From contig JACSYO010001716.1 of the NCBI GenBank assembly GCA_016806645.1, forward strand, positions 1,040,778-1,104,777: a stretch of DNA of 64,000 bases, in the 5' to 3' direction. Made by a program: the position numbers and the translations under genes. The first letter of the stretch is position 1; every line of letters begins with the position of its first letter. This DNA comes from Ophiodon elongatus. Lineage: Eukaryota; Chordata; Actinopteri; Perciformes; Hexagrammidae. Shown in pieces: positions 12,481-24,700 of this stretch. The notes beneath the pieces were generated by a model, which saw nothing but the letters and a program-made list of their open reading frames with translations, did no database searches and was not told the DNA's origin.

Positions 12481-13780
12481 GATTGTTTGGCATTGTAGTT
12501 CAATGCTTAGTACTAGTGTCTCCCAATTTAAAGAGTGTGGGTTTAAAAACCTGGCCAGGCAAGGATCTACACAGGTGTTGCCTAAGTGAATCTAGAAACA
12601 AGAATAGCACTAAATATGTTAATAATTGTATTTTGTTGTGAAACTTCTGTTAGCTAGATAACCTGATTTATTTTCTTTAAAAAAAATAAAAAATAAAAAA
12701 AAAAAAAAACGTTACTGCTTGTTTCAAGCAAAAGAAAACTAAGAAGTATTTTTACTTGAATGTGCATGCAAAGTTTGTTAAATGTATCCGGTACAGTAAA
12801 GACCAAGTTATTCCATGAACAGATTCTAATGAACATATATAAACCCAGACAACCCAGCAAACACACTCACACACTCTCACACCCACATTCACGCTCTCAG
12901 ACTTACCCATGGTCTGTGTTATTGTACCCAAAAGCCCTTGAGACAGACTCACCCCGTAAAATACACACATATTCTGATAGGATTGTGTAGTTGCAGCTTT
13001 CTGTTTGTTCATGTTACTCATGTTCCTCTTGGATTGGCTCTGCTGAACTGAGTTGCACTGCACTCCCCCACCCCCACACACCCTCCCTCCCCTTCCCTCC
13101 CCTATCAGTTTATGACTGCACAACCGAAAACTGGATGGAAAATAAACATTACACTTTCCATTTACTTGGAAGCTGAACTGTGCTCAAGCAGTGCCACAAT
13201 AAACTGCTAGGTATCCATACAATTCTGAGTGGAATCATTATTCATGAATCATTTTTTGGAGGGACGTTGGGCATGATGTTCATACAATTTCTTTCAGCTT
13301 TTTTCAAAATGTCATCAGACTTGAAATGTGTTCAGCTTGAGCAGTCAGAGGACGGCTGTAAGTGAGGAGTCTCTGCAGAAGGGGAAAGAAGGACGGCGAT
13401 AAATTGCAGGCTTGACCTTTCACCCCTGGATCCCCCCGTACACACTCCACTCAATGCTTCCCAAACCACCCAAACTGCTCCAACCCTCTGCGAAGAGTCA
13501 TTCATTACGACCACTGCTTTATGGGAAAGTTATGGGTCGTCATAGGCTGATCAGCCTCAAAACTCTCCTGCTTTCACCAGACCCATGTTGGTCCTCCTCC
13601 TGCTGCGAGGTTCAACTGGGCCCTCTTGTGGATGAAAATATAAATTCCACTTTTAGATGAGGGATTCAATTCAAGCCAACTTTATTGGCATAGTGGAAGA
13701 GAAGTTCAGAATTTTGACTAAAACTATAATATTTAACTATATTACACCAACCGTAGCTTCCCTTTGTTGGCAATATTAGT

Positions 13781-14305
13781 CATTAGTCTCTTTGTGGTCG
13801 TTTTGGGTCTCTTTAAAGCAATTGTGTGTCTCTTTGTGGTCGTTTTGTGTCTCCTTGTAGTCATTTAGCATTACTTTGTAGTCATTGTGCGTCTCTTTGT
13901 GGACATTTTTTGTCTCTTTGTAGTTATTTTGTATCTCTTTGTAGTAATTGGACATCTCTTTGTGGTCGTTTTGTGTATCTTTTTAGTCATTACCAATCTC
14001 TTTGTAGCCAATGTGTGTCTCTTTGTGGTCGTTTTGTGTCTCTTTGTAGTCTTTTAGCCTTACTTTGTAGTTGCTGTGTGTCTCCTTTGTTTTTGGTCTC
14101 TTTGTACTCATTTTCAATCTTTTTGTGGTCATTTTGTGTTTCTTGGTGGTAGCTGTGTGACTCTTTGTAGTCATTTTGAGTCTCTTTGTGGTCATTATGC
14201 CTCTTAATGTTTATTGTGGTTGTTTTGTGTCTCCTTGTGGCCGTTTCTGGTGTCTTTGTGGTCGCTTTGCTTCTCTTTGTGGTAGTTTTGTGTCTCTTGA
14301 AAGTC
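13781..14305. repeat. minisatellite, units of about 20-30 bp
   Basis: Around twenty diverged copies of a unit based on 'gtctctttgtggtcgttttg', with variants such as 'tctctttgtagtcatt'. The tract keeps frames open on both strands (Leu/Cys/Ser-rich on +, Lys/Thr-rich on -), and these should not be taken for genes. Confidence 0.9.
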
Positions 14306-14685
14306 ATTTAATTGACTTTCCAACAAGAGATGTGTTGGCCTGGCTGACCCGTTGGACCCTGGGCCCAGTAGGCCCATTCAGTAATCTATTAAGCCACAGT
14401 AATTAAAGTACTTCTTTGTCCTGCCAATGAGGATATCGCTGAAACTGTCGGAAAAAACTACATCCATCCAACCCCTCTGTTTGTTTGTTGTCCAACAGCC
14501 ACATATGTGTCCATGCTGTGTGCCAAGTCTCCCCTTCTCCCTCTTCCGCCTCTCTTTTCCTTTATTCCCCTCCTGCGTTCTCTCTTTCCAGTACCATTGG
14601 CTTACCTGGGACCTCTCCCTCTCCCTTTTCTTCCCTCCAGGTATCTGGATTACCATCCTCTCGTCTCTTCTTCCTCTGTGAGACT

Positions 14686-14696
<11 letters not shown>

Positions 14697-14747
<51 letters not shown>
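14697..14747. repeat. (GT)25 microsatellite
   Basis: About 50 bp of GT, ending in GC. Confidence 0.97.
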
Positions 14748-14750
<3 letters not shown>

Positions 14751-15840
14751 CCTCCCCTGCCTCTATCTCCTCGTGTTTCTGTGTGAATCAGTGAACAGTG
14801 GAAACCTATAATCACATCTTCATACTGTCGATCCTCTCGTAGATATTTACAATACCTGTGACAACAAGGAGTGTCAGTTTGAAGGAAGAGAAAGAGGATG
14901 ACGATGGAGATGACGATGGAGATGCCGCCGGAGCCCAGTCCGGCCGGTTGTGAGGAATCTGGTTCAGGAATCAGGAAATGTCGTTTTTATAATCAAGCAT
15001 TGATCAAGTCTAGCTTCATGGAAAACGAGTACGCCATTTCTATTGTCTGCTGTGTTCCTGTCGAATTTACATACCAGTACCACAGTCGCCTTGTCCACCG
15101 CACCCTGTCGCTGCTTTTTGGTCCCGTTTCACCCACACAGCCTCCTATATGTGCTGTATATGTAATGTCAGAACTCCAGATATGAATTGTTTATTATTGA
15201 ATTGGAACAATTTACATTCAAATTGTTATCACACTCCCATTGTGTGATCACAACCATCTTAGTTGTTAGGTGTTTGGGAGGGTTAAAGTTCGGGACATAG
15301 TCTTTTGTACTAGTTATTCAAATTCCACGCTCCAAAGGGTTATTATATTTCATGTTATTTAACCTTTATTTAGGATATTCCCTCTGATATTTAACACAAA
15401 CAGCAGACTTAAAACAAAACCAACAAAAAGGAACTTTCACATAAATCAATACGTGATTCATGCCAGTATATGAAGTTTATTTATGAGCAAAAAAGTATAA
15501 TAAAAATAAAAATAAAAAAACCTCTTCCTCTCTAACTTGTGATTTCAACGACTGCAGGCTTCTGAATCACATGTTTGTGTTTCCCAATCGGCTTTGTCCC
15601 TCTATCCCCACAGGGCTTTATGGAGCCGGTTTAGCCGGTTACGCAGGATTTCAGTAGGAACAGGAAAATCAAGGGAGAACTTGCCCGGGCCTCGGTGTTT
15701 GTGTTCCTTAAGGGGACTACAGCTCCGACCGGTTCTCTGGGGTGGAGAGATGAGAGAAGGGCAGGTTGTGGGGCGTTCTCCCTCACCTTATTATCCTCTC
15801 CTTCTCTCTCTCTCTCTCTTCTCTCTCTGTCGTTCCTGTA

Positions 15841-15900
15841 CCACTCGGCCCATCTCTGGATTGTGAGCGAGCGAGCTGAAGGAGTCCTCGGCTGTGCGAG
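15841..15900 (+). other. candidate 5' non-coding exon of rbbp8nl (3' end only)
   Basis: A strong donor, GAG followed by GTAAGTTGCC, lies at 15900/15901, after GC-richer sequence and 3 kb upstream of the first rbbp8nl coding exon. The coding exon has an acceptor before its ATG, so at least one upstream non-coding exon must exist. This is the best donor I noticed, but the assignment is inference and the exon start is unknown. Confidence 0.25.
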
Positions 15901-16245
15901 GTAAGTTGCCATTGATTCCGCTCTGCGTTGTTGCCTCGAGGGCCGGTACAGTGTGGGTGGCTGACGAGCAGGTATGTGTGCCTGGGAGTGAGGTCAAGGA
16001 CATGAGCTGCTGTTCAGGAAATGACCATGGCCTTAACAGGCTCATTGTGAGAGTTTGAAACAATGTTATGGAAATGTACCGAAGTCTATATGAATAGATA
16101 TGAAACTGCTTGTCAGTAACAAGATATGACATTTAATTGAGCAGACACGGCGTGCAATCAAACAACTCACAAACCACGTTATCACATGCTCAGGGATCAT
16201 ATTAAGGACATTAGAGACAAGATGTGTATTTAGAATTGTGATTGT

Positions 16246-16248
<3 letters not shown>

Positions 16249-16289
<41 letters not shown>
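16249..16289. repeat. (TG)20 microsatellite
   Basis: About 40 bp of uninterrupted TG. Confidence 0.95.
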
Positions 16290-16291
<2 letters not shown>

Positions 16292-16395
16292 GGTGGGGCT
16301 CATACAAGTGTCTGTCCTTTATTGTTATTTTCACAAAAGCCATATTCTCTCCATACACATTTCTTGGTGGTTGTCACGGTGGAAAAAGGAAACGG

Positions 16396-16405
16396 GTGAC
16401 GTCAC
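16396..16405. promoter_or_regulatory. palindromic CRE-type site GTGACGTCAC
   Basis: A full 8-bp CRE core (TGACGTCA, 16397-16404) followed by CpG-rich sequence (16405-16445). It may be part of a promoter upstream of rbbp8nl; function is not shown. Confidence 0.3.
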
Positions 16406-17056
16406 TCTCCGCCCGATGAGCGGGGCGAGCTGCCGACGAGGAGGAGTTTGCTTTTAGACCCCGGCTGCTGCCTTTTTTTTTCGGAGCAGCATCGGTCGGT
16501 GTTGTTGTGCGTCGACTGAACGCCCAAAACAAAAATGTTGCCGTTTTTTAAACAAAAATTCCGAAAATTCCGAAATTTTGTTTAAAACGTAAAATAAATG
16601 ACGAAACGGAATGTGAAGAGGTGACAGGGTTGACGTAATGTCCCAAACTATGTGTTGTGTTGCAGAGGTTTGTACTGGATGGAGCATGCTAACCAGCTAA
16701 CCTAGGCCCGTCGTGTAATGACCACTTGTACCTCTAGAGGCAATAGTGCGTCTCTGTGGCAGCCCGTCTGTCCTCAGTCTCCTTAATAATCTCATACGTG
16801 GTCTGCGTGCGTTTTGATAGTTTGTTTACTGGATTAAATCCAGCGTGGGAGAAACGAGAAAACAACTCGCACCCTCACCTCGTCCTCTCCCCGCCCCCCA
16901 CCCGGCAGGGGAGACGTAGCTATAGCCCAGTTAGCAGTTAGCTCGCATTCAGCCAGTGCAAACACCCCGGGTCTGATCCCAGTACAGACTAACTTTCCGT
17001 TGCCGCCGTTACACTGGTTACGCTGGGCGGAGCTACAGAGTGCTGACCGCTCTCAT

Positions 17057-17071
17057 CCAGCAGGGGGCGCT
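17057..17071 (+). promoter_or_regulatory. strong CTCF-type motif
   Basis: CCAGCAGGGGGCGCT closely matches the vertebrate CTCF core. It lies in a relatively CpG-rich block about 1.9 kb upstream of the first rbbp8nl coding exon. Confidence 0.5.
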
Positions 17072-18199
17072 CTCTTGGCCGCGAGGAGGACGAGATGAAG
17101 GTGTGGTTTTTTTTTCTTTTTTTCTTTTTCTGCCATGATGGATTTAATCCAATAAAAAAAATCCCCAGTGAATCCCCAGTTAGTGGCACAAACATACAGA
17201 TGGCAAACATAAACTAAAGGCCGACGCCGCACGTGAAGATTATACGATATCAGCGTAAAGGGGCCGTTCACATGCACAGGTTTTTGCACCCTCAAATACA
17301 TTGTAGTCAACGATGACTCGAAGCACCTATTTTTCACGGTGCAACGGCTGTGCCCCGAGATAAAACATGTCATGTGACGAGGAACAACCAATCACAGCCG
17401 GCAGATCTCTTTTGTCCTTCCTTAAATAACAGTGTACGGTAAATATATGGAAAGTGCAGTTTAGTCTGTGAGGCTTAGAGCTGAATTAACGCAACTTCAT
17501 CGTCATCATCATCACTGTAATACAATCTAACTACACAGCAGAAAATAGTTAAGCGGTGACAACTTGTGCGTGCGTGCGTGTGTGTGTGAATAATGATCTA
17601 GAGACAGCAGAGCAGGCACATGAAGGCAGACAGGTCTTTTCTTGCTGTGCTGATCCGAACAGCCTGACATATCCTGACATGTCGAGAGATCCCCACTGAT
17701 CAAAATGATAAATAGTATTCCTCTATTTGTGCTTATATAGGTGATCACGTGCGAGTGGGAGCAGAAGCGACACACATTGAGGATTTCAGTTTGACGCCAA
17801 AAAAAAACAAAACAAATCAACAAATTTGCAACACACAGCCGACGCACATGTGCGCGCACGCACACATTTCATAAACGGTGAGAAGCTGTGTTTCGTGTAC
17901 TGGGAACACAGGCTGCAGGGTTTAGTGCCAGGCCTCACAGGACCAGTCTAGCTGGTTGTCAATCCTCCTTGATATAACACATTTGCGTAGCGGGGACGGC
18001 TCATGAAAGCGCCAGCAAGTAGTGAGCTGTGCTGTACGTCCCCAACACCCCGCGGGGCCTCGGGCTACAACTGATAACTGACGGATTTATTGTGTTCTCA
18101 TTCCATGAGAAGTCTGAAGTGTTAATACTTGGTGAAAGCGTTGGATTTAGGGTGTGTGAAGAGTTAGTGCATTTTATAAGATTAAAACTACAGGTGAAT

Positions 18200-18670
18200 A
18201 GGCAAAAGAAACATTACTAATAGATATCACTATGAGACTTCCCCAGTTGATTACTTACATTATGACTATTTTTTTTTGTATTGGAAGTTTTCTGAAAATC
18301 TATGTTTGAATATGCAAATGAGGCATTATCTTATCAAATATGTGATAATTTGCGTACATGTCCAAAACACATTCAGAACATTGGATAAAGCCAGGTACAA
18401 AATTCTTGTTTAATTTCGTTGACATGATAGAGTCAGAGGTTTTTGTTGATGTGTGTAAGTGTTACTGAAGAGGAGATTTATGGCTCAGAGTCTGAGAAAA
18501 AACTAATTTGGAGTACCGGCCTTTAAAGATATGTTTTGTAAAATAAACTAATACATATCAAGATGAAACTTCCCAAGTTGATTTCTTACAATAAGACAAA
18601 AATTCTTTGTATTACAAATTGTCTGAAATGTTATGTTTAAATATGCAAATTAGGCATTGTCTTATGAGAA
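18200..18670. repeat. two diverged direct copies of one repeat
   Basis: Segments near 18228-18345 and 18555-18665 align along their length: both contain an ACTTCCC[CA]AGTTGATT block, a T-rich stretch, then 'tatgcaaat' and 'aggcatt[ag]tcttat'. They are about 330 bp apart in the same orientation. Confidence 0.6.
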
Positions 18671-18930
18671 CTTAGGACATCTACAGACTCAAATAAAGTA
18701 GTAAAATAAACACCAAAATGTGTATTGTGGATGTTTTCTTTCCAGGAGTCTGAAAGAAGACGTTATGGAGGATAAATAGCCCCAAATCTCAAAATCGACG
18801 AGCGGATTATGAATAAATGTTTTTGTGTGGGGGTGTCTCGCTTTTACAATTTCAATCAATCCATCAAAAACATGGAAGAAACTTTTTCTGTCTCTTTTTT
18901 TCTTGCAGTCAGACTCAAAGTCGAATTGCA

Positions 18931-19021
18931 ATGGAGTGCTTCAACACCCTACTCCTCAAACTGCGGGAGGTCCACGAGCGAGAAGTGGAGGGTAAGTGGA
19001 AATCATGGAAACAGCAATAAA

Positions 19022-19101
<80 letters not shown>

Positions 19102-21717
19102 CTGTAAACTGTAATATCTCATATAATTCCCAAGAAATATAACCAGGTGTGTTCTTGGCTTCCAGGGTGGCAGGGGAAAATCCAAGAGCTGTCCAACAAG
19201 AAAGGCTGGTGAGTGAATCGTTCACCTCGCTGAGGTCTCTGCATGATCATGTTTAGACAACACTGACAAGATATTCAGGTTCAGATGTGCACAGGTTCAA
19301 CCACTTGGGGCGCCGTGCTCGGGCCTGAAGTCTTTGTGGACCAGGCGGACCTGCACCTGGCCCCGCGTTCGATTCATGTTAAACCTGGGAGGAAGCTCAT
19401 GTTGCAACAAGTCATTCAGTCTGGTACTGAGTCACAAAATATGTGTTTCGTTTCCACTTGGAACAGAAAGAAACAGCTGGCAAAAGACTTGTGTTATTTG
19501 AGATTCATGTTACAACTGGGAGTTAATCCAAGAAAGTATATGAGTCAAGTTCAAATGCTGCAGAAGAATCCAAACATTTTTCCACTTAAAGGCAAACCTG
19601 TGTTGTTTGTTTTTCAACCTGGATCCTATCTTCCCATGTTTTTGGGTCTAAGTGCCTAATGGGGACAAAACATTTCTGAAATTGGTCCAGTGTTGAGGGA
19701 GACTGCAGCCGCTAAACAGGCTGCAACCGTAGACTGTGTATGTAAGTGGACGTAGCCATCGTTACGTCACCCGTTGGTTTGTGGACTGACGTTTTTGAAG
19801 CCTCAAGTTCGGCAATTTGGCCGTCGCCATCTTGACCTTTTGCAACCGGTGAATGCAAGTTACCATATTTGGAATGCAGAGGAGTGACATAGAGACGCCG
19901 TATATGTCTGGTAGTGGCAGCGACCTGTCAATCACAGTAAGCCCGCCCTAAAGCATACTGCTTTATGGTCTATTTGACTAAGTGGACCATCATTTACTAA
20001 ATGAGCATTATGCTGTAAGACTTAAAACTAGCGATTAAGAGCATAAACTCATATTTACAATGTTTACTGAGGGAATAAATACATTTCTCATAAATCTCTC
20101 TAAATCTAATTTCTCATAGACTTCCATGGTTGCCGCCTGGCTGCAATGTCATTATATCGAGCAACTGCTCACCATCAATGTACGTCCAATAAAGACATTA
20201 TGTGGATGTGATGCTGGAATACACCATGAAAACACGAGTGCCGGGCAGAGTTAGTTGCGTTGGTGTACAGAAAGTGTATAATTCCAAAAGATTTCAATGA
20301 CATTTTCCAAACGTAACGTGGCTCTAAACCTGACTCATTAACTTATTAGGATGGACAGTCCTCGTCTACATGTACAAATTGTTGGTCAGGTATACAGATT
20401 GTGTCAAATACTGGTCTAACCTCATGCGGCTCAGGAAGTTAGACCGGGTCTGTTTATCACTGAGATGTATCACTGGAGATAATTATAATACGTGTCACTG
20501 TAAGGCGTGAGGGCTCTGTTTTCTGGATTCAAAAGGCTCTTTTTGATCCCATTACATTGATTCATATGTATCTCTTAATGTATGTATGTAATGTAATGTC
20601 CACATGATCACAAGGTTGGATTATGTTGCATGTGTCGGCTGTTTTCAGGGCTTGACAATAAGGGTTTTGAGAAATTGGCAACCAATTCGTGGCTTTTGGT
20701 TGCCAAGTAGGGATAGAAAAAAGCAAAACAAGCATTAAAAACATGCTTTATATTTGTTGCATTAGTGATTTATTATTATTAAAGGAATACCAGAAAATGA
20801 TCATTTGTATATCAATTACACCCACCGTGTTACCTTGACTTTGTGAAGAAAACTTCTCACATTCTCATATTTCAAAACATCAGTTTAAAAACTCGAACAC
20901 ACAGGTTAGTCTGAAAGTGCCAAACATAGTTTTAAAATCGAGTTTTTCTCTTCCCTGCCTTTTATCCTCAGTGCAGTTAAAATTTTGAATTCCTCTTCCA
21001 GTTCTTCTTGTTTTCGGTCGGATCTTTTTGCCGAGCATTATGACAGCTTTATTTATTATGGAGTTTCTTCTTTATTTTTCTTGGTTCCTATGACAGTCTC
21101 AGTATACATTTTTTTTGTGATTCCTCACACACTAAAAGTGAATGCTTAGACAAAAGCGTCAAAACCTTAACTTTTGTGTTTGCAATTCTGCGACACACTT
21201 CTTTCAAAACACTACACAATGTTTCTTACACAAGACACAAGCATTCAAAAGTGAAATCTCTTGCAATCACTTGAAAAACACTTCTATTCGCAATGCAGAC
21301 TTATCACAGTGTGAGTTCACTTCATGAAGGTTAATTGTAACATTTTGGTTGCGTAACAACGTCTTAATCAGCGTTCAGTTGCACCACCCTCTCGTGTCAC
21401 TTGCAAAAAAAGAAAAAAAAGCAAGAGACAAAAACAAAACCAAGATGCCGATAAATGAAAACCAAGATGGCAACAACCAAAATGTCTAACTCAAGGCTTC
21501 TAGATCGTAGTCCCACTTTAAGTTCTGAGTGTAAGTGCGTAAATGTGGAAGCTGATACTGAAATGCAGCAACGGCATTGAAACTGAAAGGATGATTCTGT
21601 AGCCGCACTGCCTGTTCTTTAGAAATGAATGTTCCAGAGAATGTTCTCACTGATCGTAAAACGACTTATGTGATATCGGATTGGCATTACCTTTTAACAG
21701 TAGTCTGATTCTTGTTT

Positions 21718-21799
<82 letters not shown>

Positions 21800-24700
21800 T
21801 GCATGTAAACAGTGACACAAAGCGAATGGAGGACCTGTTTTCCAAAAACCAGCAGATGAAAGAACAGCAGAGAGTGCTCACCGACAACATCAAGACGCTG
21901 GAAAACAGGTACAGTCAGGTCAGGTCATATGTGTATAAACAGAGAAATTGTCGAACAAGTAGAGAAGAGTCAGCAAACACAGTAATGTCAGCACCACAGC
22001 AATATCTATTTAAAGTGTGCTAACATTAGCCACCACCGACTACCGGTCATACTGGACCAAGTGAGGCTGCGGCAATGCTTACAAATTCATTTCTTAATTA
22101 ATTATTACTATGTATCACTTCTTCTTTCAAAAGTTACAGAGCCTGGCTTTGTTGGACTGTTAAATGTGTGTCTTAAGATTATATGCCAATTGTGTTTCCG
22201 GTGTTATGTGTTTTTCTGCTGCCTGTGTAGGCTGAGGGCGGGGCTGTGTGACAGATGCACAGTGACTCAGGAGGTAGCCAAGAGGAGACAGCAGGAATTT
22301 GAGTCCTCACAGATGCAGAGCATCCAGCACATCACTCTACTGGGTATTCTGTTCACGTCCATCTTCCAAAATCAACCTTTCATCCATCGTTGATCCATCG
22401 CTTGTCTCTAATGTCACACCTGGTCCCGTCAGTCTCACTTTTTTTCCATTTATTTCCTGTCTCTTCTTTGGCTTCTGGCATTTGGCACAACTTTTGTTTC
22501 AACCTCCCATTCATGTTTTTTCCTATCTTCCTAAAAATACAATGTAAAGTGCTCTGATCATGTCTTGTGTTCTGTGTTGTAGCGGGAGAGATGAACAACA
22601 TGAAAAAGGAGAACAAGCAACTTAGAGAGGAGCTCAAGAGTATCAGAGCAGCACTCGAGTGAGTATGGTGTACAAGCATGGAAATAGAATGAGAGTAGAA
22701 CGGACAAGTGAACGTTTTTTTTTTTCAAAAGAAAATGCCGCTTGTTGTTAGTTGTTATGGTGACAACACACATAAGCCGGATCGTCGTCTGCGTACAACT
22801 GACAGCCGGCATGGTGGGACCACGCACGCACACACAACTAGAGGCCGATGCTGAGGCGTTCGGCCGGAGATACACTTTTGCTTTTTAACCAACGCATTCA
22901 CGTCGAGTAAGTGTCACGTTCATTTCTGAAGACGTACACGACCAACGCTCCAAAGGACGCAGGAAACACAAAGTTAAAAGCAAGTCTATCTCCGGCCTTA
23001 CGCCTAACGACGGCATAAGTCAGTCCACAACTTGCCGCGAGTCAGTTTATACGGATGTTAGCCCGCTACAATGGTTGGAGTGCTGGGCTGTGAAAGGCAA
23101 TTTTAAATAGCGTCCACCGTGGAATTACAACTTCTGGGTTCATCACGTGATGCCATGGAGCCCAAAAAACTTCCCAGAAGTTTCCCAGAAACTTAGCCCG
23201 TTTTTTAAATCTTTGGATCCATGGAGTTGTAAAATGCACTAATCCCGAGTTATTTCCGTAGGCATAAGGAAATGCCGTTCAGGTGAGCAAACTGCTATCG
23301 AGCAGTTGGGAGGCGGGGTTAAAGGAAACGCTAGTGCTCTTCCTCTATGGGCCCATGGACGCAGAAGATCGCCAGTAGATGATGTTGAAAATGGCCGCCA
23401 CTTTAGACCTATCTGCTGTGTTGAATTGAATGGGAATGTCCGTAATACTCTCATACCATTTTTATGGGTGTGAGTCAACTTCAACTCTTTTTCAAATGTG
23501 TGATTTATCATTTCTCAATAGTTGTAGTTAATGCCGTTTTTTTTTGTTTGTGAAATAGAAAATATATAAAATTGTTTGGTCTTAATTTTTGTAACCATCT
23601 TGAATAGCTTATATACATCAAAACATTTTGCTTGCATGACCAATATCATAACAATTACCGTTCAAAAAGCGTCTCCCCACCAACCAGGCAACACTGTGTG
23701 TTTGTGTAGCAAATGTCCCAGTGACCACTCCGATAGCAGCAGCATCACCATCACAGAGGTCAAACCAAGGAGCTCCCCTGACCTTTCACCCTCTTCTGGA
23801 CCTGTGGCCCTCGTCACTAAGGCAACCAGCAGGGCCAGTAACCAGCCAGCAGATGGCAGTGTTGCAGTGAAAACTGAGACGGACCAAAGAGCTGAAGGTG
23901 AGGATGATATTAAGAAGAGTTGGGAGGAGGATATGTGTCCACTTGTTTGTGTTGTTGATTATCGCGCTCTCATTCTTACATGAAGTTCTTGTTTGTGTTT
24001 CATGACAGAAAGTGAACAAAGGCGATTGAGAGGGATGAACAGAAGCTACTTTGTAAGTTTCTAAATTCTGAGTTAGCTCAGAAGACCACTCTCATATCTG
24101 TCAGGAGATTGTTAGCCTAGCTTAGCATACAGTCAAGAGTGGAAACCGATAGAAACAGCTAGCCTGCAAAAACATCCACCTATCTCACTTTTGTTTAATC
24201 CTCGAGAAGTGTAAAAACAAATAAAATCTTCAAAATCTTGTTTCAAAATGTCAAGCTATTACTTTAATTTATGTGATTAGAATATCCGCAAATATGGTCA
24301 TACCTGTTTCCTTCTGCCCTTTTTCTCTCTCGCAGGAGTCATACAAGCCTCTCTCCTGGAGGACGGAACATGGTGTGACCCATCTTGGAGAGAGGAGGTG
24401 GGACAGAGGGACATGGGAAATAGCCACTATATGAACAATGGAAATATGGATCAGTGAATGGAACAAATCAGTGATTGGATATGCTGAAATTGTTTTGGGA
24501 GCCAAAAAAGAACAATCAGTCAGCTTCAAACGCCTATACTAAAGATTTAAATCTTGTTGTGTAAAATGTAATCATATCACTATTACTAAGTAATGCATTA
24601 CTGCCTAATTACCTGCACATTTTAACCTCTACATATCTGCCTGGCCTCTGTTTCTCAAAACTTAGACCCCAGAGTGTTGAAGGACCGGACCAGCGATGCA

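Noticed and set aside
13826..14307. Cys/Ser/Leu-rich (+) and Lys/Thr-rich (-) open frames
   Set aside because: Produced by the minisatellite; periodic and open on both strands, with no start context or splice sites.
19285..19659. 124-codon frame in rbbp8nl intron 2
   Set aside because: Contains no recognisable domain and is not joined to any exon; probably chance.
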